A DNA stretch of 10,612 nucleotides from a bacterium (GTDB taxonomy: Bacteria; Verrucomicrobiota; Verrucomicrobiia; Chthoniobacterales; Terrimicrobiaceae), in the NCBI GenBank assembly GCA_009920585.1, contig RFZT01000060.1, forward strand, positions 1 to 10,612, written 5' to 3'. Positions within the stretch are counted from its first letter, which is position 1; each line of letters opens with the position of its first letter. This document shows, piece after piece, positions 6,809 to 10,612 of this stretch. Below the pieces are notes generated by a model. The model saw only the letters and a program-made list of their open reading frames with translations, searched no databases and was not told the origin of the DNA. The position numbers and the translations under genes were made by a program.

Positions 6809-8314
6809 TCAGAGTTCGAGGATCGAGAGGTTGCGGAACTCGATGGGGCCGGAGAAATCCTGCAAGCCGATGCGACCTTTTTGCGGAGGGTCTTTGAGGG
6901 GATTGGCCGCAGGGTTTGAGGAGCCATCGGGGTTGCGTCTGGCGGTGGTCCAGGAACGCAGGTTGGCCTCGTTCACTTTCTGCCCGTCGATCACCACCAG
7001 GATTTCCTGGCCTTGGACAAAAATCGATCCGTTGTGCCATTCGCCGGGTTTGATGGCGATCTGGGGCGAAGCTTTTTGGAAGTTGTAGAGGGATCCTGTA
7101 ACCTCCGCGCCAGCCTCGGTGGCGCCGGGTTGCGAAATTTCCACCTCGATCGCGTTGCGGAGGCTGTCCGTGGTGTCGGTGCAACGGAGGAACACGCCGC
7201 TGTTGGCATTCTCGCCGACACGGAATTCGAAGGTCAACGAGACGTCTCCATAGTCCTTCTTGGTCCAGAGTGTCGCGCCGGTGCCATTGGCCTTGAGGAT
7301 GCCATTGGCAACGCTCCAACTTCCGGCGGGGCATTCGGCATTCGAGAGGTCGTCAGTGAACAAGGGATTCCACTGGGGCACGGCGGGGCCGTCGGCTCCA
7401 CGGTTGTCGGCCCAGACGCCGTCAACTGACGAGGAAAACCTGGGTGGCGCCACGAAGCCGTGCTCGAGTTTTTCCAAAGGGGCATCCATCGCCGATCGGA
7501 AGAACTCCGCGCAACGCTGGAGGTCGTCCAAGAGATGATCGCTGTCATTCTCGTATTCCATGAGGACGACGCCGGCGAATCCCGCCTGACGAATTGCGGC
7601 GAGCATCCCGGCGGCATCGCTGACCCCCGTGCCCCAGGGTTGGTCCTTTCCTTGCTTCGTCCATTCATTCAGGTCCTTGAAATGCACGGTGACGACGCGC
7701 GGGAGGGCGAGGCGGAGTTTTTCCAGTGGATTCAATCCCGAGCGGGCCCAGTGACCGGTATCGGCGCAAAGTCCGATTTCAGGACCATAGGGTTCGATGG
7801 TCTTGAGGAGTGCGACGGGGTCGTAATAGCGCGACGGCAACGGGTGGTTGTGGATGGCGACCCGCACCCCCGATTCCTTTGCCATCGTGGCGATGGCGGG
7901 GAGCATGTCAGCCGGGGGTTCGGACGAGATCCAGTGGATGCCGAGGGATTTTGCGAAGGCGAAGAGCTGTTTCCACTCCTCCTCGGTGGCTTGCATGATC
8001 ACGCCGAAGCCGGAGATCGAGACCTTGTTCTCGGCGAGGATTTTTTTGAGCGCGGCGAGTTTTTCGGATTCGAGATCGGGCGTGAGATTTCCTTCGATGC
8101 CACCGCCCAATTTCTGGCCGGGGTAGGCTTCGATCGTGTGGATGCCGAGTTGCGAGGCTTTGGCGATGGCTTCCACGAGCGTGAGTTTGCGGAATGTCCA
8201 GGTTTGCAGGCCGAGTTCGGGTTTGGTTTCCAGCTTGGGCAGCGGTGGCTGGCAAGCGGCAAGGAGGAACAGGCACAGGCCAACCAGGGCATTGGAAATG
8301 GATGGTTTCTTCAT
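6809..8314 (-). CDS. Lipoprotein: sugar isomerase/epimerase-like TIM barrel fused to DUF1080 domain
   Basis: The protein has 501 residues. The start at 8314 lies 12 bases after the oxidoreductase stop. It gives a lipoprotein signal with lipobox LAAC (Cys21), so the protein should be membrane-anchored outside the cytoplasm. Residues about 33-290 form a xylose-isomerase-like TIM barrel (AP endonuclease 2 superfamily), with candidate metal or substrate residues in IEAYPG (Glu62), IHNHP (154-158), CADTGHW (183-189), VHFKDL (210-215) and MEYEN (Glu253). Residues about 318-501 are a PF06439 (DUF1080) beta-sandwich with PLFTDDLSN, WTKKDYGD, ANSGVFLR, GEWHNG and a final FRNLSILEL strand. PF06439 is annotated as 3-keto-disaccharide hydrolase. 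The fusion suggests two consecutive steps on a keto-sugar: cleavage and then isomerisation or elimination. Exact chemistry is inferred. Confidence 0.88.
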   Translation of the reverse strand: MKKPSISNALVGLCLFLLAACQPPLPKLETKPELGLQTWTFRKLTLVEAIAKASQLGIHTIEAYPGQKLGGGIEGNLTPDLESEKLAALKKILAENKVSISGFGVIMQATEEEWKQLFAFAKSLGIHWISSEPPADMLPAIATMAKESGVRVAIHNHPLPSRYYDPVALLKTIEPYGPEIGLCADTGHWARSGLNPLEKLRLALPRVVTVHFKDLNEWTKQGKDQPWGTGVSDAAGMLAAIRQAGFAGVVLMEYENDSDHLLDDLQRCAEFFRSAMDAPLEKLEHGFVAPPRFSSSVDGVWADNRGADGPAVPQWNPLFTDDLSNAECPAGSWSVANGILKANGTGATLWTKKDYGDVSLTFEFRVGENANSGVFLRCTDTTDSLRNAIEVEISQPGATEAGAEVTGSLYNFQKASPQIAIKPGEWHNGSIFVQGQEILVVIDGQKVNEANLRSWTTARRNPDGSSNPAANPLKDPPQKGRIGLQDFSGPIEFRNLSILEL

Positions 8315-8326
8315 GTCAGGGAGTTC

Positions 8327-9709
8327 TTAGAAAAGGCGGTAGGTTTTGTTGATGAGGCGGTCAGCATCCGGATCGCCGATGCAGATGCCGGCCACCGGGT
8401 CGTATTGGATCTGCCGGCCCATGCGGATCGCGAGGTTGCCGGCGAGGACGAATTCGGTGAGGGACGACGAGTAGTCCACAATGTCCGAACCGGGTTTCGG
8501 TCCACCCTTGCAGGCAGTGACCCACTCCATGCGGGCGTTGCCGCCCGGCACGCGCGCGATGGTTTTTTCTGGGCGGTCGCGGAAGGCTTTCATGGTGGAG
8601 TCGGGCAGGAGGCGAGGGGACTCCGAATAGTCGCCGGTGGTCATGAGCATCCCCTTGTCGCCATAGTAGAGCACGCCCTGATTCGGCATCGGTGAGTCTC
8701 CGAGTTCCTTGGGTTTGGGAGGAAGAACGCCGCCATCGAACCAAGACAGCGTCACCGGCGGCAGGTCGCCCCGTTGCGGAAAATCATAACGGACAACCGA
8801 CCAATTCGGCGCGCTGACTTGGGTGGCGCCTTCGGATTCCGCGGAGACTTGGAAGGTTCCGCGCAGGTTGAGGGTCCAAAACGCGGCATCCATGACATGG
8901 CATCCCATATCGCCAAGGGCTCCGCAGCCGTAGTCCCACCACGAACGCCAGGCGAATGGCAGGTAGGCCTTGTTGTAGGGGCGCTCGGGAGCCACACCCT
9001 GCCAGAGGTTCCAACTCAGCGTCGCGGGAATCGTGTCCGGAGGCGTTGGCAGATTCAGTCCCTGGGGCCAGATCGGGCGGTTGGTCCAGAAGTGGACCTT
9101 GCGCACGGGGCCGATCACACCGGCCTCGATCCATTCCTTGACCAAGCGGGTGGTCTCATTCGCATGGCCATGGTTTCCCATTTGGGTGACGACTCCCGCC
9201 TTGCGGGCGGCCTCGCGGAGAAGTCGCGCCTCGCCGATCGTGTGCGTGAGCGGCTTTTCCACATAGATGTGCTTGCCGTATTCGAGCGCCATCATGGCGG
9301 CGGGGAAGTGGGTGTGGTCCGGCGTGGCGATGAGAACCGCATCGATCTGGTCACCCATCTCCCGGAGCATCCGGCGGTAGTCCTGATAGCGGGCCGCGTT
9401 CGGCCACATGGCAAACGACTTCGCAGCACGGGAAAAATCGACATCGCACAGCGCGACGATGTCCTCGGAGGCCATGATTTTGAGGTCCCCAAGCGCCTGG
9501 CCGGCGGCTCCGATCGAGGCGATGCGGAGTTTTTTCGAGGGATCGATCAGGTTTTTGAAACCGCTTTCAGCCGCTGTCTGGGCGGAAAGCGACTTGAAAT
9601 CCATCCCGCCAAGAAGCGCGGCAGCGGCGGCAGTTTGGAGAAATTTGCGGCGGGACATGCCATCGGACACCAGACTCTTCAGGAAAAGGTTGGGATCGGG
9701 ATTTTTCAT
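8327..9709 (-). CDS. Tat-exported Gfo/Idh/MocA family oxidoreductase
   Basis: From ATG 9709 the protein has 460 residues. A TTG at 9736 and the ATG at 9658 (directly before Ser-Arg-Arg-Lys-Phe-Leu-Gln) are alternative starts; no strong ribosome site decides. The twin-arginine motif SRRKFLQ with the following alanine-rich stretch indicates export of a folded, cofactor-loaded enzyme. Residues about 60-180 form the Rossmann domain: KLRIASIGAAGQ, CDVD, IATPDHTH, and the EKPL motif (151-154) whose Lys is the usual catalytic and cofactor-contacting residue. GDMGCHVMD (266-274) carries the conserved active-site His. The family oxidises or reduces sugar hydroxyls with NAD(P). With DUF1080 neighbours, C3 oxidation of a glycoside is the likely role, as in 3-keto-glycoside pathways. 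It sits 36 bases after the upstream gene. Confidence 0.9.
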   Translation of the reverse strand: MKNPDPNLFLKSLVSDGMSRRKFLQTAAAAALLGGMDFKSLSAQTAAESGFKNLIDPSKKLRIASIGAAGQALGDLKIMASEDIVALCDVDFSRAAKSFAMWPNAARYQDYRRMLREMGDQIDAVLIATPDHTHFPAAMMALEYGKHIYVEKPLTHTIGEARLLREAARKAGVVTQMGNHGHANETTRLVKEWIEAGVIGPVRKVHFWTNRPIWPQGLNLPTPPDTIPATLSWNLWQGVAPERPYNKAYLPFAWRSWWDYGCGALGDMGCHVMDAAFWTLNLRGTFQVSAESEGATQVSAPNWSVVRYDFPQRGDLPPVTLSWFDGGVLPPKPKELGDSPMPNQGVLYYGDKGMLMTTGDYSESPRLLPDSTMKAFRDRPEKTIARVPGGNARMEWVTACKGGPKPGSDIVDYSSSLTEFVLAGNLAIRMGRQIQYDPVAGICIGDPDADRLINKTYRLF

Positions 9710-9745
9710 GGAATGGGAAATGGGAATTCGAAACAAGGGTCAGGC

Positions 9746-10501
9746 TTATCCGAGTGGCTTGATTTTGATGTTCCGAAACCAGATCGGCGCCCCCCCGTGC
9801 TTGCCCTGCAAACCGATCGCCCCCTTGGTGGGATGGGAGCTGAGGGGCTTGTTCAACCAAGGTGGCATCTTCGAACCATCGGGATTCTCGGTGCCCGATC
9901 TCCAGAGGGTCATATCGAAAGAAGTGACCAGTTGGCCGTTCAGGACCACATCAATTTTCGGGCCGCAGCAGGTGATTTGGCAATGGTTCCACTCGCCGGC
10001 GGGCTTCGCCGCGCTTTGGGATGGAGCCAACCGGCCGAAGATCGCCCCGCATTTCCACTTGGGATCTGCTTTCACCCACTTCGGGCCGGCGTCATCGAGT
10101 AATTGGATTTCCACGGAATTCGGCACCCACTGCGACTTGTCCGAGGCATAAACGATCACGCCGCTGTTCGCGTCCGGGCCAGTTTTGAACTCCAAATCGA
10201 GCACAAAATTCTCGTAGTCATTCTTCGTCCAGATGACCTGATCCTCGCTCGCTGTGAGTTCCCCGTTGGAAAAGGTCCAAACCCCCTCGGGAAATTGGGC
10301 GTTGGAGAGATCCGCCGCGAAAAGACCCTCCCAACCGCCAGCCTGCTCTGCGCGGGATGACGGAGAAAACGCAGTCAGAACCGCCAGGGCGGCCGCGCAA
10401 GCTATATGCCTTTTCGTTCCGGAGAAAAAAACGGCGAGGCACCTGAAAGGGGCGGGGGATTGTTTTGTTCGGATCGTCGCGGGGCGGGTGGTTTGGTGCA
10501 T
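9746..10501 (-). CDS. Secreted DUF1080 (PF06439) protein, putative 3-keto-glycoside-cleaving enzyme
   Basis: From ATG 10501 the protein has 251 residues. The hydrophobic signal core IACAAALAVLTAF and cleavage site SRA-EQ lie unusually far in (about residues 33-53), and no ribosome site is visible. The repeat ends ten bases upstream, so the original start may have been altered; further-upstream in-frame codons would translate the repeat itself. The rest is a single PF06439 domain: GLFAADLSNAQFPEGVW, WTKNDYENF, ANSGVIVYASDKSQW, NSVEIQLLDD, GEWNHCQI, KGAIGLQGKHGGAPIWFRNIKIKPL. It is clearly paralogous to the second domain of the fusion lipoprotein. As first gene of the operon it probably acts on the keto-glycoside made by the Gfo/Idh/MocA enzyme; the reaction (hydrolysis or elimination) cannot be told from sequence. 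Confidence 0.88.
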   Translation of the reverse strand: MHQTTRPATIRTKQSPAPFRCLAVFFSGTKRHIACAAALAVLTAFSPSSRAEQAGGWEGLFAADLSNAQFPEGVWTFSNGELTASEDQVIWTKNDYENFVLDLEFKTGPDANSGVIVYASDKSQWVPNSVEIQLLDDAGPKWVKADPKWKCGAIFGRLAPSQSAAKPAGEWNHCQITCCGPKIDVVLNGQLVTSFDMTLWRSGTENPDGSKMPPWLNKPLSSHPTKGAIGLQGKHGGAPIWFRNIKIKPLG

Positions 10502-10510
10502 AGGAAATCG

Positions 10511-10532
10511 TGTGAATATGTGGGACTGACCC
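10511..10532 (-). repeat. Dispersed repeat copy 5 (reverse), right bracket of the DUF1080 operon
   Basis: The reverse complement reads GGGTCAGTCCCACATAT followed by TCACA, identical in the 17-base core to the copies at 6370 and 6731. It lies ten bases upstream of the first usable ATG of the DUF1080 gene, where its promoter or leader would be expected. Confidence 0.88.
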
Positions 10533-10612
10533 TGCCATCGGAACCAAGGAGCACGCCAACGCACACAGGCGGTGCCTCCGGCTCGTAGAGGCTACGGATC
10601 GGAGAGACGCAC
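10533..10612. other. Window edge beyond the repeat, with short GC-rich inverted repeats
   Basis: No gene is recognisable. Near 10572-10592, GCCTC pairs with a downstream GAGGC, and CGTAG-AGG-CTACG forms an alternative 5-base stem. Such GTAG-containing GC-rich palindromes recall REP-type elements, but one copy at a window edge proves nothing. Confidence 0.25.

Larger units (their letters stand above)
6731..10532. mobile_element. Candidate cargo segment bounded by inverted repeats (hypothesis)
   Basis: A 3802-base segment begins with GGGTCAGTCCCACATAT and ends with its exact reverse complement. The three-gene DUF1080 operon fills nearly all of it. The outer left side abuts a truncated gene. 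Against mobility, there is no transposase, no obvious target-site duplication, and the repeat is frequent enough locally that chance pairing is possible. Confidence 0.25.

Noticed and set aside
7460..8695. Long + strand open frame opposite the fusion lipoprotein and oxidoreductase genes.
   Set aside because: The opposite strand encodes well-recognised protein families here; a long antisense frame is expected in GC-rich coding DNA and its translation resembles nothing.
8774..10102. Second long + strand open frame opposite the oxidoreductase and DUF1080 genes.
   Set aside because: It spans two clear genes on the other strand and their spacer, and its product has no recognisable motifs.

Overview
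The window looks like glycan-degrading accessory DNA from a bacterium of the Planctomycetota-Verrucomicrobiota group, most likely Verrucomicrobiota. This rests on the gene mix: a GH95 fucosidase, a GH110-like beta-helix enzyme, a Tat-exported Gfo/Idh/MocA oxidoreductase, and two PF06439 (DUF1080) proteins, one fused to a xylose-isomerase-like TIM barrel. It is an inference from gene families, because no phylogenetic marker is present.

Positions 1-5510 (+ strand) hold three genes joined by ATGA start/stop overlaps. They are a GH95 alpha-L-fucosidase cut by the left window edge, a secreted GH110-like alpha-galactosidase, and a secreted alpha/beta-hydrolase (carbohydrate-esterase-like). The last is broken by an apparent internal deletion with a frame change at about 4131-4138. 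GH95 plus GH110 is the pair needed to strip a blood-group-B-like Gal-alpha-1,3-(Fuc-alpha-1,2)-Gal epitope or a similar fucosylated alpha-galactoside.

Positions 5511-6808 form a gene graveyard: a C-terminal AraC-type DNA-binding fragment (- strand), two signal-peptide-only gene starts (+ strand), and several copies of a repeat that begins GGGTCAGTCC. Repeat copies sit at or next to the points where these genes stop resembling real proteins.

Positions 6809-10501 (- strand) hold a compact three-gene operon, read in the order secreted DUF1080 protein, Tat-exported Gfo/Idh/MocA oxidoreductase, lipoprotein TIM barrel-DUF1080 fusion. All three carry export signals. The set fits an extracytoplasmic pathway in which a glycoside is oxidised to a 3-keto-glycoside and then cleaved without a classical hydrolase.

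The most unusual structure is that this operon is bracketed by inverted copies of the repeat (6731 forward, 10532 reverse) sharing an identical 17-base core. A second copy at 5680 carries the same cargo-side flank as the one at 6731. This suggests either a mobile or formerly mobile cargo element or a very abundant dispersed repeat. No transposase is visible in the window.
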